NCBI RefSeq assembly: GCF_964340395.1
Contig: NC_135558.1
Span: forward strand, 21,218,871 to 21,282,870
Direction: 5' to 3'
DNA length: 64,000 bases
Source: Glandiceps talaboti
Lineage: Eukaryota; Hemichordata; Enteropneusta; Spengelidae
In this document: piece after piece, positions 35,719 through 42,514 of the stretch
Layout: the number at the start of each line of letters is the position of its first letter
Numbering within the stretch: the stretch's first letter is position 1
The notes under the pieces: generated by a model
What the model was told of the DNA's origin: nothing
The model's database searches: none
Seen by the model: only the letters and a program-made list of their open reading frames with translations
Position numbers and translations under genes: made by a program

Positions 35719-36874
35719 TGTGTATATATTAATATAAATGAAAGAAGACAAGTACGATATTACATTATTGTGTAAATCCATAATGTAATCATACTTGTCT
35801 TCTTTCATTTTTATGTATGAAATGTTCTCCAAGGTGATTGAGCACGTTACTTGGCGAAAGAAGAATGAAATTCTATATATAGTATAATATATGTAAAAGG
35901 CTTCCCAATTCATACTGTATAATGTGATTTCTCTTCATGTTGTACGAATTATAATCCTTTTGATTACATTTGGTTTTGTTTTCATTATGCTGTGATTTTA
36001 GTAATAATTATATTTCTAAAGTTTATTTTTCATTTTTGTCTTTGTAGTCTTTTGATAATGTACTCTTGGAGTCTTGCTAATTAACATGGGATGTGATTAA
36101 AATATAGATAAATAAATACTAACTAGAGTATGTAGGTAAACAACAAAATCACACATTACACAGTGTAAAATACATTGACTAAATAGAGTTCAAAGGACGC
36201 CATTCTTGTGGTGACGCACAGGGTAATTTACAAGAAATGTTACGTAACAAGGTAAAATGTTTTTAATAACACGGTTCTTACATATGTATAGGGGTACATA
36301 TACTAAATACAAAGGACTACTACACGGTGTTGAATTTGAACATGGTCTATTGTTGACGTGTAAAAGTGATTCACTAATATTACCCATACTTCAGACAAAT
36401 AACCCACATTTACGTACTTGTAACCCCAGTTCTAATCTATTAACGTATTAATTTTCGTTTCAGGGAATTGAATGGGTATTTTTTAACCAACGGGAGGAGA
36501 CGCGAACACAACAAATGGCAATCACAGAGACACGAGTTAGCACACACCTAAATATGTGAAACACTGTAAACGGATAGAAACGCTCTAGTATTTTCCACAT
36601 TTTATTACATATTGCCGTGAAACTGAATGTAGCGGGATAAACATCAACATTCAACCAGCTTGTAAAAGTACACATTATATACTCGGGCCAAGTAATGCGC
36701 CTTCGTCTATTTACATGCAAACGTATACTTCACACTTCTTCAGTACATGCCAGACGAGATAAGTGAACTTGAAGATAACATACCATACTTTGATTTGCCT
36801 GAAGATTCCTCTTTCGCTGGACTTGCACTTACATCTTCTTGGCTCCCTGTTTCCTTTGGTCTTTTCTTACCCAT
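1..36874 (-). CDS. Choline transporter-like protein (SLC44 family), 5' part, 11 exons spanning the region
   Basis: Spliced gene on the minus strand, truncated by the left edge. Coding exons: 36784-36874, 7719-7767, 6744-6817, 6193-6274, 5763-5847, 4422-4673, 3670-3730, 3147-3288, 1678-1761, 961-1073, 312-434. All introns are GT-AG and the phases join without a stop, giving 385 residues; vertebrate SLC44A2/A4 are about 700. Family marks include a YDPSFHGPI-like block before TM1, RGCTDIICC, a GDP..L..PTDSRG loop, LFFFD...C and CPTPQVC..ECPD, IAGIMVW and a GSD...Y..LR.TWLAF block. These are the classic CTL landmarks: short cytosolic N-terminus, TM1, a large Cys-rich glycosylated ectodomain, then a TM bundle. 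SLC44 proteins move choline or related amines across the plasma or mitochondrial membrane. The member most resembled is the A2/A4/A5 group, but orthology is not settled here, so no symbol is given. Confidence 0.93.
312..434 (-). CDS. SLC44-like exon 11 (last exon in window)
   Basis: Encodes about residues 345-385: GQYYCYSMYVELKD, VPGSDASLTFTLN, LKTYLELRDTWLAF. The GSD...Y..LR.TWLAF block matches the SLC44 loop leading into the next TM helix. Acceptor TATTGACAG, donor GTAAGC, leaving phase 1 so the gene continues off the left edge. No further exon is visible in 1-311. Confidence 0.93.
961..1073 (-). CDS. SLC44-like exon 10 (TM2-TM3)
   Basis: Encodes about residues 307-344: GLIMSSILSFIWIVIMRW then IAGIMVWFGILAMFVLLIFG, two hydrophobic helices around the highly conserved (L/I)AGIMVW motif of SLC44. 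Acceptor CTTTCTAG, donor GTAAGT. Confidence 0.94.
1678..1761 (-). CDS. SLC44-like exon 9
   Basis: Encodes about residues 279-306: SLAIVINAQQIADRLF then QDFEESWHLLLG, the family's amphipathic run and W at the entry to TM2. A CTTTAG acceptor a few bases inside would break the frame. The acceptor that keeps the frame is TTTGTTTAG, so the (TTTG)n microsatellite on this strand abuts the splice site. Donor GTAAGT. Confidence 0.9.
1764..1798. repeat. (AAAC)n microsatellite at a splice acceptor
   Basis: About eight AAAC units. Read on the minus strand it is (GTTT)n running straight into the TTTAG acceptor of SLC44 exon 9, in the place of the polypyrimidine tract. Confidence 0.9.
2070..3090. repeat. 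47-bp minisatellite, about 21 copies
   Basis: Consensus contains TGCAGTGTGTTAGCTATGGG followed by ACAC(A/T/G)...CACCA(T/C)TGATGGTGAAGCCA. Spacing of successive TGCAGTGTG starts is 47 bp (for example 2124, 2171). At least three unit variants (gggacacag..., gggacacat...cactg, tttgctatgag...) are interleaved in partly regular order, a sign of higher-order duplication. It lies in SLC44 intron 8, about 57 bp from exon 8. Confidence 0.95.
3147..3288 (-). CDS. SLC44-like exon 8
   Basis: Encodes about residues 232-278: LFDRCVPSYL, then a polar stretch with NQT and NIT sequons and ...IQLAEK. The RC.P element occupies the place of RRCFP in vertebrate CTL2. Acceptor TTTTACAG, donor GTAAGT, leaving phase 2. 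Confidence 0.9.
3670..3730 (-). CDS. SLC44-like exon 7
   Basis: Encodes residues 212-231 (TPFGLFEYDLCAAYYLESKA), part of the extracellular loop with one conserved-type Cys. Acceptor CCTTTTAG, donor GTAAGT, leaving phase 1. Confidence 0.9.
4422..4673 (-). CDS. SLC44-like exon 6 (Cys-rich ectodomain)
   Basis: Encodes residues 128-211, starting VCMNECPDKTW, which continues the family motif CPTPQ(V/I)C...CPD across the splice junction. The remainder is hydrophilic with an acidic centre, as expected for the variable extracellular loop. The exon is 252 nt, phase 0 at both ends; acceptor CTGTAG, donor GTAAGT. Confidence 0.93.
5063..5762 (-). repeat. ~83-bp array of exon-5-derived units carrying a splice donor
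   Basis: Eight tandem units (81-84 bp) follow SLC44 exon 5 on the minus strand. Each holds the exon's last 42 nt (GATACAACCACTTTACTAG... to ...CCGACCCCTCAG) and the donor GTGAGT, then about 41 nt of intron ending in a pyrimidine-rich ...CCTACC(C/T)CTCAG. Donor copies lie at 5095, 5179, 5263, 5346, 5427, 5511, 5595 and 5678 (the last is GTGACT); the genuine one is at 5761. Copies read CTACAG where the exon has CTGCAG, a synonymous change. Confidence 0.93.
5763..5847 (-). CDS. SLC44-like exon 5 (FFFD / CPTPQ motif)
   Basis: Encodes about residues 99-127: ENKTVLFFFDML, ACADTTTLLELQ and CPTPQ, the SLC44 ectodomain signature. NKT is a potential N-glycosylation site. Acceptor TTTTTTTCACTAAG, donor GTGAGT at 5762-5761. 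The last 42 nt of this exon plus its donor are tandemly copied in the following intron (5063-5762). Confidence 0.94.
6193..6274 (-). CDS. SLC44-like exon 4 (ectodomain start)
   Basis: Encodes about residues 72-98 with AWTKGDPNKLIHPTDSRG and ICGYHTGL, matching the GDP...PTDS.G..CG signature at the start of the large SLC44 extracellular loop. Acceptor TTCCACAG, donor GTGAGT, leaving phase 2. Confidence 0.94.
6744..6817 (-). CDS. SLC44-like exon 3 (TM1)
   Basis: Encodes about residues 47-71: GCTDIICC followed by a hydrophobic helix through ...LFIGGMLVIGYIG. The GCTD motif and TM1 are highly conserved in SLC44. Acceptor TTTTCAG, donor GTAAGT. Confidence 0.94.
7470..7566. repeat. (GT)n microsatellite
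   Basis: About 48 GT dinucleotides with a single GC interruption. Confidence 0.97.
7719..7767 (-). CDS. SLC44-like exon 2
   Basis: Encodes residues 31-46 (GEPFRYDPSFHGPIAK, then R across the junction), the conserved cytosolic block just before TM1 in SLC44 proteins. Acceptor TTTATAG, donor GTGAGT. The exon is 49 nt, entering at phase 1 and leaving at phase 2. Confidence 0.93.
8325..8472. repeat. GACA / GACT tetranucleotide repeats
   Basis: Imperfect (GACA)n and (GATA)n then about nine CTGA/GACT units and further GACA. The Ser-Val-Gln-rich reading frames on the minus strand are an artefact of the repeat. Confidence 0.95.
10247..10276. repeat. (AC)n microsatellite
   Basis: GCACGCAC followed by about 13 AC units, inside SLC44 intron 1. 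Confidence 0.95.
13627..13804. repeat. ~90-bp tandem duplication
   Basis: Two copies of a unit from AAGTATTTCCTTTTGCACCA to TTCTCCCAGAAAATTTGC. The second copy has a small deletion and CACTGCATG in place of CATG. Confidence 0.9.
14643..14850. repeat. 50-bp repeat, 4 copies
   Basis: CAAGTCTTCATTGAAC(A/G)CAT recurs at 14651, 14701, 14751 and 14801. The units alternate between 'agccccc' and 'agttccc'. Confidence 0.95.
14870..15650. repeat. Decayed dispersed repeat with internal duplication
   Basis: Two diverged halves each contain AATATGGCCACCATTT (about 15145 and 15428) and a GACTTGCATATG / GATTTGCATATG block. It ends in a CA-rich tail and TAATTATGACAAG. A similar end (CA-rich then TAATTATGAG) occurs at 50,100, suggesting a dispersed non-autonomous family. 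The class is not identified. Confidence 0.4.
16352..17359. mobile_element. PIF/Harbinger-like non-autonomous DNA transposon (1,008 bp)
   Basis: Both ends read GGCCAAAAAAAAAA...TCTGGTTCTGGTCAG as inverted repeats of about 35 bp. Each end is flanked by TTA (16349-16351 and 17360-17362). A 3-bp TTA/TWA target duplication with GG-starting TIRs is typical of PIF/Harbinger. The interior is clearly GC- and CpG-richer than the host intron (GCGCGCGCGTG near 16386). It lacks a transposase but has two short plus-strand ORFs, 16678-16815 (FRKCQKFEYVVSNRN...) and 16833-17021 (MYALRCSTRLSICDEL...), that I do not recognise. It may be a non-autonomous element that captured other DNA. Confidence 0.75.
17705..17970. 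repeat. 68-bp repeat, 4 copies
   Basis: TGTAGGACCTTATTGTTTAT begins at 17711, 17779, 17847 and 17915. Copies are almost identical (AATAATCT versus AACAATCT), so the array is young. Confidence 0.95.
18320..18422. repeat. (TTCTA)n / (TTCCA)n pentanucleotide microsatellite
   Basis: About 20 pentamer units, mostly TTCTA with an internal TTCCA block. Confidence 0.95.
18705..19822. repeat. 50-bp minisatellite, about 22 copies
   Basis: The unit runs TGTCAC(A/G)(A/G)TTTTAAACTG then (A/G)TAATTTTAGTGAC(G/A)TGTACCTGTCTGTGATA. Copies differ mainly at three positions, including CGTG versus CATG, which looks like CpG decay. Each unit contains GTCAC...GTGAC in opposite orientation and a TGACGTG (CRE/E-box-like) core. 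It lies in SLC44 intron 1. Confidence 0.96.
19823..23075. other. Intron 1: no gene seen
   Basis: AT-rich, with short ORFs only and no protein-like frame. It includes diverged remnants of the preceding 50-bp array (TCACAGTTT...GACA) to about 20,000 and repeated 'GACCTCCTATTGACC' snippets at 20.32-20.46 kb. Confidence 0.6.
23076..24165. repeat. ~60-bp minisatellite with length variants
   Basis: The unit contains CTTGTAGTATACAGACCCTG then GATGTTGACATCTTGTAGATG and TATAGTCTAAGACTCACGT. Some units carry an extra AAATTG/ATACTG insertion. There are about 17 copies. It gives minus-strand frames reading MSTSRVCILQDVSLRLY repeatedly, which I treat as an artefact of the period. Confidence 0.95.
24166..25604. 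other. Intron 1: no gene seen
   Basis: AT-rich with no coding-like frame. A 32-bp direct duplication (ACAAGAAATTTGACTCCCTA...) lies at about 25355-25420. Confidence 0.6.
25605..26346. repeat. 46-bp minisatellite, about 16 copies
   Basis: The unit is CTTCACTCACAGTCTAGTTC then CTATACAGTATCGTTACCAT and TTATAC, with two units extended by an extra ACTCAC. The same core (AGTCTAGTTCCTATA...ATCATT) forms a separate 58-bp array at 31,915-32,205. Confidence 0.95.
26347..27690. other. Intron 1: no gene seen
   Basis: AT-rich, with several A/T homopolymers. No protein-like frame and no recognisable element boundaries. Confidence 0.6.
27627..27759 (-). CDS. Possible alternative first coding exon of the SLC44-like gene
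   Basis: In a CpG-richer part of the 29-kb intron 1, an ATG at 27759 opens 44 codons (MAARMTLFLVLGGD..., ending ...VECCGL) to a GTAAAT donor. It leaves phase 1, exactly what exon 2 needs, giving ...GLGEPF. A second ATG sits inside an AAGATGGCG context typical of YY1-type 5' ends. Human SLC44A2 has two alternative first exons, so this arrangement has precedent. The predicted peptide is unusually hydrophobic for this cytosolic end and resembles nothing I know. Phase agreement alone has a one-in-three chance of being accidental. Confidence 0.22.
27691..28235. repeat. Inverted duplication with ~90-100 bp arms in a CpG-rich segment
   Basis: The left arm (27691-27781: CATCTTAGTTTCCGGACGGC ... CAGCCATACGTTACAGTGGT) is repeated in reverse complement at 28128-28233 (GTTACCACTGTAACGTATGG ... 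CCGTACGGAAACTAAG). The arms are imperfect, with indels inside; the 24 bp around CATACGTTACAGTGGTAAC are perfect. The 350-bp centre is unrelated on the two sides. It could be a foldback/MITE-like element or a duplicated promoter piece. Confidence 0.7.
28236..29190. other. CpG-richer intron segment, no gene identified
   Basis: Contains several CpG clusters (for example GACCGGCGCGGCACC near 28252 and CCCGCGCGG near 28513). A plus-strand frame at 28316-28534 has no known similarity and I do not call it. It might be part of an internal promoter region. Confidence 0.35.
29195..29645. repeat. Dispersed element with two diverged internal halves
   Basis: AAAAAATCATAAAAAAT...AACAAATCTGA(G/A)TA occurs twice (about 29262-29320 and 29408-29465), each followed by a C-rich block and a CACCAAATAT / CGCCAGATAT AAAG-like piece. 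It ends at CAGCTTTCGCTGACAGCGGAGCT (29617-29640). A related TAGCTCCGCTG lies inverted at 27204-27215. This looks like a non-autonomous transposon of unknown class. Confidence 0.4.
29846..30331. repeat. 55-bp minisatellite, about 9 copies
   Basis: The unit is AGAATCTAAGCCCTGAATTC then CCCCAATCTCAGTGTATATC and TTACTTACAAATACT. Copies are nearly identical. On the transcribed (minus) strand every unit contains TTTGTAAGTAAG, a good splice-donor match. Confidence 0.95.
30332..31914. other. Intron 1: no gene seen
   Basis: AT-rich. Contains a short duplication (TGTTTTAAAATGGTG twice near 30565-30600). No coding-like frame. Confidence 0.6.
31915..32208. repeat. 58-bp repeat, 5 copies
   Basis: TAGTCTAGTTC begins at 31926, 31985, 32043, 32101 and 32159. 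The core matches the 46-bp array at 25.6-26.3 kb, but the rest of the unit (CACCTCCACCTATCTAGAGA) differs. Confidence 0.93.
32348..32485. repeat. 45-bp repeat, 3 copies
   Basis: The unit is AAAGGTATACTAATCTCAGG then ACACATTGGTTTGGATAGCTTAGCT. The period keeps one frame open (repeating GILISGHIGLDSLAK), but nothing suggests a gene. Confidence 0.92.
32486..33675. other. Intron 1: no gene seen
   Basis: AT-rich intron sequence without protein-like frames or clear repeats. Confidence 0.6.
33676..34070. repeat. Large foldback: two ~140-bp inverted arms
   Basis: Left arm 33676-33822 pairs with right arm 33920-34070. The best block is TACAAACACCGGAAAGTAAA...TGAATTGGATTAATAACACTTGG (33714-33766), whose reverse complement lies at 33976-34028. 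Similarity extends outward (CTG.TGACATCA.ACCA.GGAC.AA) and inward (GACTTGTA.TACAT...TGGTTTGAT). A transcript across this SLC44 intron would fold into a long imperfect duplex. No clear TSD was found. Confidence 0.75.
34928..35048. repeat. (ATTG)n then (ACTG)n tetranucleotide repeat
   Basis: About 27 TTGA units changing to TGAC units at the right end. Reads as NQSI repeats on the minus strand; non-coding. Confidence 0.97.
35682..35726. repeat. (GT)n microsatellite
   Basis: About 20 GT units with one TA interruption, just before a 75-nt hairpin. Confidence 0.95.
35736..35810. other. 75-nt hairpin with ~33-bp stem
   Basis: AAATGAAAGAAGACAAGTA(C/T)GAT...TACATTAT pairs with its reverse complement ATAATGTA...ATCATACTTGTC then TTCTTTCATTT across the loop TGTAAAT. 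There are only two or three mismatches or bulges. Size and shape suit a miRNA-like precursor or a tiny MITE. Confidence 0.7.
35811..36783. other. Start of intron 1: no gene seen
   Basis: AT-rich with modest CpG content toward exon 1. Short overlapping ORFs on both strands lack protein character. Confidence 0.55.
36784..36874 (-). CDS. SLC44-like exon 1 (start codon)
   Basis: Encodes residues 1-30, beginning MGKKRPKETGSQ and ending ...GKSKYG across the junction. The ATG at 36874-36872 has G at -3 and G at +4, and an in-frame TAA lies 18 nt upstream, so this is the first possible start in frame. The donor reads GTATGT and leaves phase 1, which joins exon 2 to give YGEPFRYDP, the usual SLC44 N-terminal pattern. 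The segment is charged and should be cytosolic. Confidence 0.87.
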
Positions 36875-37075
36875 GTCTGCAGTCGAAAATTAACCTCGTT
36901 CTACCACTGTTTATACACACGACCACAATGTGAGAGTATGACTAGTACAGACTACCGTACCCTTGCAACATAGGCGTAGTCTCGTATACAAGTCAGCTGC
37001 TTATGACATCACGTGATTTGTAACAGTGAAAGCTGATTGGTTTACGATTAGAGTACCTCGCTTCCGGGTCAGAAA
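36875..37075 (-). promoter_or_regulatory. Probable SLC44-like promoter (ETS, CCAAT and E-box motifs)
   Basis: Within 200 bp upstream of the ATG, read on the minus strand: an ETS-type ACCCGGAAG (37061-37069), a CCAAT box AACCAATCAG (37033-37042) and a TGAT/CACGTGA E-box (CACGTG at 37010-37015). CpG density is higher than in the neighbourhood and no TATA box is obvious, as in housekeeping-type promoters. The transcription start is not determined. Confidence 0.5.
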
Positions 37076-38308
37076 ATATTGATTAATCCATTGGTATTAC
37101 CTTGAAAAGGGGATGTGACAAATACACAACACATAGATTGTTATACTATTGTTATTATATTGAAGGTCAAGTAACAAAGTACGAGATCATCTATTTTTAA
37201 ATACTACGTAAAGATAGTGAGGGGACGAGAAATAGAAATACAATTTATAGCCTCACACTCAAAGTTTATTAAACGTTTAATACGGTTTATTTGTATAAAT
37301 CACAAACATATAGTTTGTATGCCGACTCGCTGTTATTGTAACGTTTGTTTATAATATGATTTTAGTGTGGGTTTCCTTCTATTTACTAGTATTTTACGAC
37401 TCGTAACCTGTCATTGGGACAAAGTATTCTGCTATTAGACGGGGATCAGAATTTATGGCGGGGCGGGGGGGTGGGGGTGGGCATGGGGGACACAGACACT
37501 TGTTTCCCGAGATATGTATCAGAATGTTTCTATCAGAGTACGATAAAATGTAATAAAATGTCGATAATATCGACCATAGGGGCGTGTAATATTTCATAGA
37601 TTGTTGTTTTCCAGGTCTACAGACTAAATATATCAACCCTTTAACTATATATTCCTACCTGTAAGGTGAAAACAGAAAATATTTCTACTAGTATAGAGAT
37701 TGCTATATTGTAGCAGCAGGATTCGTACGATATTTTCCGAAGAAAACCAGAATACGTGCCCCTGTGATATCGACGTATAACAGTGTCTTGTTTCTCAGTG
37801 TGATTGCACAGGTCCACTCACTGCGAGATATCTAGTAGACTACGGTGAAGAAGGTTGCACTCCTATTATTACTAGTAATAACATATGATAAATGTTACAT
37901 CTCTGTTGTGTACGGGGTACGAATGAATAATCAGAAAATTACGAGAAAGTATATCATATATTGGACGTATGGATTCGATAAGATTGTGTTATAGAAATAA
38001 CGATGGTCTGTGGATTGACGTTACTGCGTCAAACTTTCACAGGATTATCAAAAGTGGCCCAACGGAGTGAGAGAGTAGTTGATGGGACATAGTCTATCAG
38101 TACTACAACGAGTGGAGAATCAAGCGACAGTCGTGGACGACCCCGTTAATTATTTTCATGTCAAAGCCAGAATACAACCTTACCACTGTAATACTAGTGG
38201 TAAGTCCTCCAAGAAAGAAGTGAAGAGAAGTAGTCGGTAGTAGTGGGTTTGTGTATAAGAGCCCAATGGAGATTGATAGAGAGTTAAAGAAAACACAGCT
38301 CAGTGTAA
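37076..38308. other. Upstream of the SLC44-like gene: no gene identified
   Basis: Contains a G-rich run near 37460-37490 and several CpGs. A small plus-strand ORF at 38003-38092 (MVCGLTLLRQTFTGLSKV...) has the basic, acid-poor look of a mitochondrial presequence, but it stops after 29 codons and has no visible continuation. Confidence 0.45.
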
Positions 38309-38695
38309 GAGCACGTCGAATACGAAGATTTGTACCAAATTTTACAAAACACAAGTATACCCCAAGAAGTAACACACGGTCGATGGAATATAAACGGGAT
38401 ATGTATTTGCCATAATTGCCATATTCGGGGAACTGATGGACATCACAATTAATTGTCCTATACATGTACATCTTGTCAGTCTGTAGTTCAGTGTGGCGAA
38501 GTAGAACACCACAAAGATGAACATAGCGAAATAAATGCCATGGGCATGGCCCAGGAAAAGGATAAAACCGAGAAAGCTGTAAAACAACTACAGATTGAAG
38601 TGGAATCGAAAATGCCTGCATATGAGAAAGTTACTGATGGCTTCGAAAAAAGTTGCGTCGATCCAACCCAGATAACTATTTATTATATTCTTTAG
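38309..38695 (+). pseudogene. Decayed TRIM-type B-box / coiled-coil fragment
   Basis: One plus-strand frame runs from 38309 with a single internal TAA (38450-38452). After the stop it reads LSYTCTSCQSVVQCGEVEHH then KDEHSEINAMGMAQEKDKTE and a Lys/Glu-rich heptad-like run. This resembles TRIM B-box 2 (C..C....C...EH..H..I) passing into the coiled coil. The second CxxC pair is incomplete and an extra residue separates the two final His, so the zinc sites look broken. No RING is visible upstream and no NHL or SPRY domain downstream. It is most likely a decayed copy or a fragment. A 172-codon minus-strand frame over the same bases is hydrophobic and I consider it a shadow. Confidence 0.45.
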
Positions 38696-38699
38696 GAAG

Positions 38700-40890
38700 A
38701 CATAAATAGACTTTAGTTGGCCATGCTGATTTAGCGGTTTTTAGAAAAACAGTATTGTAATAAATCTTTATCTTGATATCGTATTTAAAATGTTTTAATC
38801 ATCATCAATACAGAAACTAGTTGATAGTTTAGGTAAGTATACAGGGCCGGCCATAGCCTGACCAAATTGCCGGGGGGGGGGGGGCAGTATTTTGTCTTGG
38901 TGCAATCATGCATTTAAAATTTGGAAAGGTGGCTTATTTACACAAATTTACATGAAATTTACATTATATTCATTTTAGCGTACGCAATTACATATCATAC
39001 TGCCGAAAAGATGTCACATTCAAAGTTAAAAAAAATGATGACGCTGCTGACAATTCAGAGTGATATAATTGTGATCTCTCACAACCAGCCGTTTTCAGGG
39101 CCACCAAATATTCCAAAAAAAAAGATCTGCCGTTTCATCAGTGAATGGTTTAGTATAAGGCCAGAAAAAAATTGTTCAACTGGCAATCTAAATCATCACA
39201 TTGGGTAGGTAATAGGTTGATTTTTTATAATACTTTTGCAAGGATGTAAAAACAAACCGTATATAATGGAAGCAAAACATTGAGTTTAGATTTTATTCAG
39301 TCATTGTGATTTCATCTCTTGCATTTAGTCGACATAGCAATCGATTTCCACCAGTTCTACATTTAGGAAATGAAAAGTACGCAATTTACAAATTTTGTAG
39401 CTCTTCTCACCATCTCCTCGAGCTCTCAAAAAATGAGACCAAATGAGACCCCAAAATTATTTTAGTCACCCCTTCTGTCACCTACACTACAGTGAAGATA
39501 TACAATTATATGGTACGATGCATTGAAATCATAAATATGTTGATTTCACATGCATAAGGAGATGTATGATAATGAGGTCTAACCTACATAGGGAGGTACT
39601 TAGACATCCATCTTCCATCTTGTTTTTGAAGAAAGACAATCACCGGCGCGGGATTGCTACAGATTGGAACGAGATACCTCCAAAGATGATTTTTTTTTTT
39701 TATGTGTAGGAGACCATTTAGAAGCAATAGTTTTATGTCTTACAATGCTTGAATACGATATTAAAATACCAGAATTGAGAGACAATCATATACTATGCAG
39801 TACGTATTATTTGGTTATGAAGTGTATTTTGTTTGGCAAAGCTGAAAGATATTTTGCAGATGTGCACTTGGGAAATGACTTCTCCCTTTTTATATTTATA
39901 TTTTAAGACTTTCACAGACTTTTGAAAGCTCAATGACTGCTCAATCCCCTTCCAATCGTCGAAAAGTTTTGTTTCAATTCCTTTTAGTGCACGTTGGATA
40001 TGCAACAGCTTAGGTTAATTTCAGTTCACTCTAGTGTGTATCATCAGACCCAAGTAAACCACTGTATAAGATATTTCATTTGGAAATGACTCGAATGTAT
40101 ATTGTAATGTATTATTAAGAAAATATAAAGAAATTCCCTTAATTTTTAAACAACGTGCGCATTTTACTGACATGCGAAGCCCGCATGAGGATATATTGCC
40201 CATCACCAAAAAAAAAATGAAATGCCAAAAATATAGGTAGGTCGGGCCCGTTGAACAGTTTAAAAAAAATAGTTTTTCTGGTCTAAGCTAGGAACCGGAA
40301 CAAGATGTGAATTAGATCGAGCGCATCTTCGGAGTCACTGCATATGAATGCAGGCGACCTCACCATGAACGACTTTTTACTTTGACGTATGATACAAAAT
40401 GGTATGCTTACCCTGTCGGTTTCCTGACAAATGTCAAAAAAGACTTCTGGACACAACGTCTTTTTTTTTTGGAGTTTCACTCAATGACATGATTGTGACG
40501 TGCTGTCCTCAAATGAAGGACTTTCAAGACTACTGTTACTCACAGAAAATGCACAGTGCATGTGCGCGCTTCGTCTACACTTTCCAGCACAAAGAATTTT
40601 GCATTTCCCCCAGAAAAATCCTGGGGGGGGGGGGGGAAGACAGCTCCCCCAGGCTACTGGTATATTTATGTAAAATAATGTTCTCTGTTGAAACCAATAT
40701 ATGATCACCTTACAAATGTTTCTAATAGAAGCCAAAATAATATAAAATTGAGTCATTCCCAATCCAATATGTCCGCCGAAAATTGTGCAAACTCAGTGGT
40801 TCTTCTGGTTATTATTGGTATATCTGCATAGCGTACATAGATTATCAATCAGATATACACATTTGTGCAATGTTTCAATCGATCATCAAT
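38700..40890. other. Intergenic: no gene identified
   Basis: AT-rich with G homopolymers at 38873 and 40622. The plus-strand frame near 39640-39690 (NHRRGIATDWNEIPPKM) faintly resembles the end of a non-LTR reverse transcriptase ORF, but too little remains to call. Confidence 0.5.
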
Positions 40891-40896
40891 ACAGAA

Positions 40897-41582
40897 ACTA
40901 GTTTATAGCTTTACCTAAGTATATGTATATAAATGTTCTCTGTTGACACCAATATAGGATCACCTTATAGCTTTACCTAAGTATATGTATGTAAATGTTC
41001 TCTGTTGACACCAATATAGGATCACCTTATAGCTTTACCTAAGTATATGTATGTAAATGTTCTCTGTTGACACCAATATAGGATCACCTTATAGCTTTAC
41101 CTAAGTATATGTATGTAAATGTTCTCTGTTGACACCAATATGGGATCACCTTACAGATGTTTCTTATACCTAAGTATATGTATGTAAATGTTCTCTGTTG
41201 ACACCAATATGGGATCACCTTACAGATGTTTCTTATACCTAAGTATATGTATGTAAATGTTCTCTGTTGACACCAATATGGGATCACCTTACAGATGTTT
41301 CTTATACCTAAGTATATGTATGTAAATGTTCTCTGTTGACACCAATATAGGATCACCTTACAGATGTTTCTTATACCTAAGTATATGTATGTAAATGTTC
41401 TCTGTTGACACCAATATAGGATCACCTTACAAATGTTTCTTATACCTAAGTATATGTATGTAAATGTTCTCTGTTGACACCAATATGGGATCACCTTACA
41501 AATGTTTCTTATACCTAAGTATATGTATGTAAATGTTCTCTGTTGACACCAATATAGGATCACCTTACAAATGTTTCTTATA
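40897..41582. repeat. 62/69-bp minisatellite, about 10 units
   Basis: The unit core is ATGTATGTAAATGTTCTCTG then TTGACACCAATAT(A/G)GGATCACC. The first three units have a 62-bp period (TTATAGCTTTACC), the next seven 69 bp (TTACA(G/A)ATGTTTCTTATACC). A single related copy sits outside at about 40664-40725. Open minus-strand frames (GIRNICKVIPYWCQQRTFTY) result from the 69-bp period. Confidence 0.95.
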
Positions 41583-41589
41583 GAGACCA

Positions 41590-42514
41590 AAATAACATCA
41601 AAATTGATATGATCACCAAAATTTTGTCAACTCGGGAAAGTAAACAATTAATGATTTCATCAAAAACAAGAGACGCGCGACTGTGAAACTCCAGGAACAA
41701 GCTTTCGTTTATATTATGGGTCGGTACAAAACACAGAACCAGGTACAGACAAGGCAGCAACGGCTGAATATCTTGGGGGGGGGGGGGTTCACATTCAGAT
41801 TCAAAGATGTAATCCGTCATTATATTTTGTGTAGATTTTCGATTAGTTGTCAGATTATTTTTTCTCTACAATTCGCCAACAGTTATCTTTGTTTTCAAAA
41901 AACACTATGCAATTAATGTCTTCTGTTCTGATAATTACATCCTAAAAGATAAATAACGATCTAGCAGGTGATTCTGTTTCACAACTGGAAATCTGTCACC
42001 CTAACTCAGAGGGTAAACCTTTGGGAGTTTGCAAAAGATGATAAAAAAAAACAGTGCGAAAATGAATGCCCTCCGTGAATCCTAACTTTTTTTGGGAAGT
42101 CATGTTGAAGATAAAAAGGTCAAAGGTTATTCAATGGGTAATATAACATGTATAGTAATTATCGTTAGAATTTAACAAGTGAAACATTTTGTGTAATAAT
42201 AAATGATTCAAAGTTTGCTTTATATTAAAGCTGTTTTATATGAATGTTCAAAATTATGCTTTGTTACACATTGATACATATACGTAGTCTTGGTTACCCA
42301 GACTCTTGCCATCTTGACCACAGCAAGAGTTTGAGTCACCGAGACTAACATATATACGTTGCATCAGAGGTCAATGAAATTTGGTACAGAAATCAGGTTA
42401 GGATGCTTTGTAATTGTTGACTTCCATCATTGTACGCATCTGCCATTAATGCTCACTTCTTTTGTATGCAATGTAACAAATAGGCTTTGATTTCTACTTG
42501 TCTACTACACACTT
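41590..42514. other. Intergenic: no gene seen
   Basis: AT-rich with a G run at 41776-41787. The flank at 41583-41635 is a diverged copy of 40730-40785, so the 62/69-bp array sits between duplicated edges. Confidence 0.5.

Noticed and set aside
38103-38621. Minus-strand ORF of 172 codons
   Set aside because: It lies antisense to a B-box-like plus frame and has a skewed hydrophobic composition typical of shadow frames.
39640-39690. Plus-strand ATDWNEIPP-like peptide resembling the end of a non-LTR reverse transcriptase
   Set aside because: The match is under 20 residues with no supporting domain upstream.
40399-40704. Overlapping ORFs on both strands near a G homopolymer
   Set aside because: Neither has a recognisable domain, and the reading frames run through a (G)n tract.
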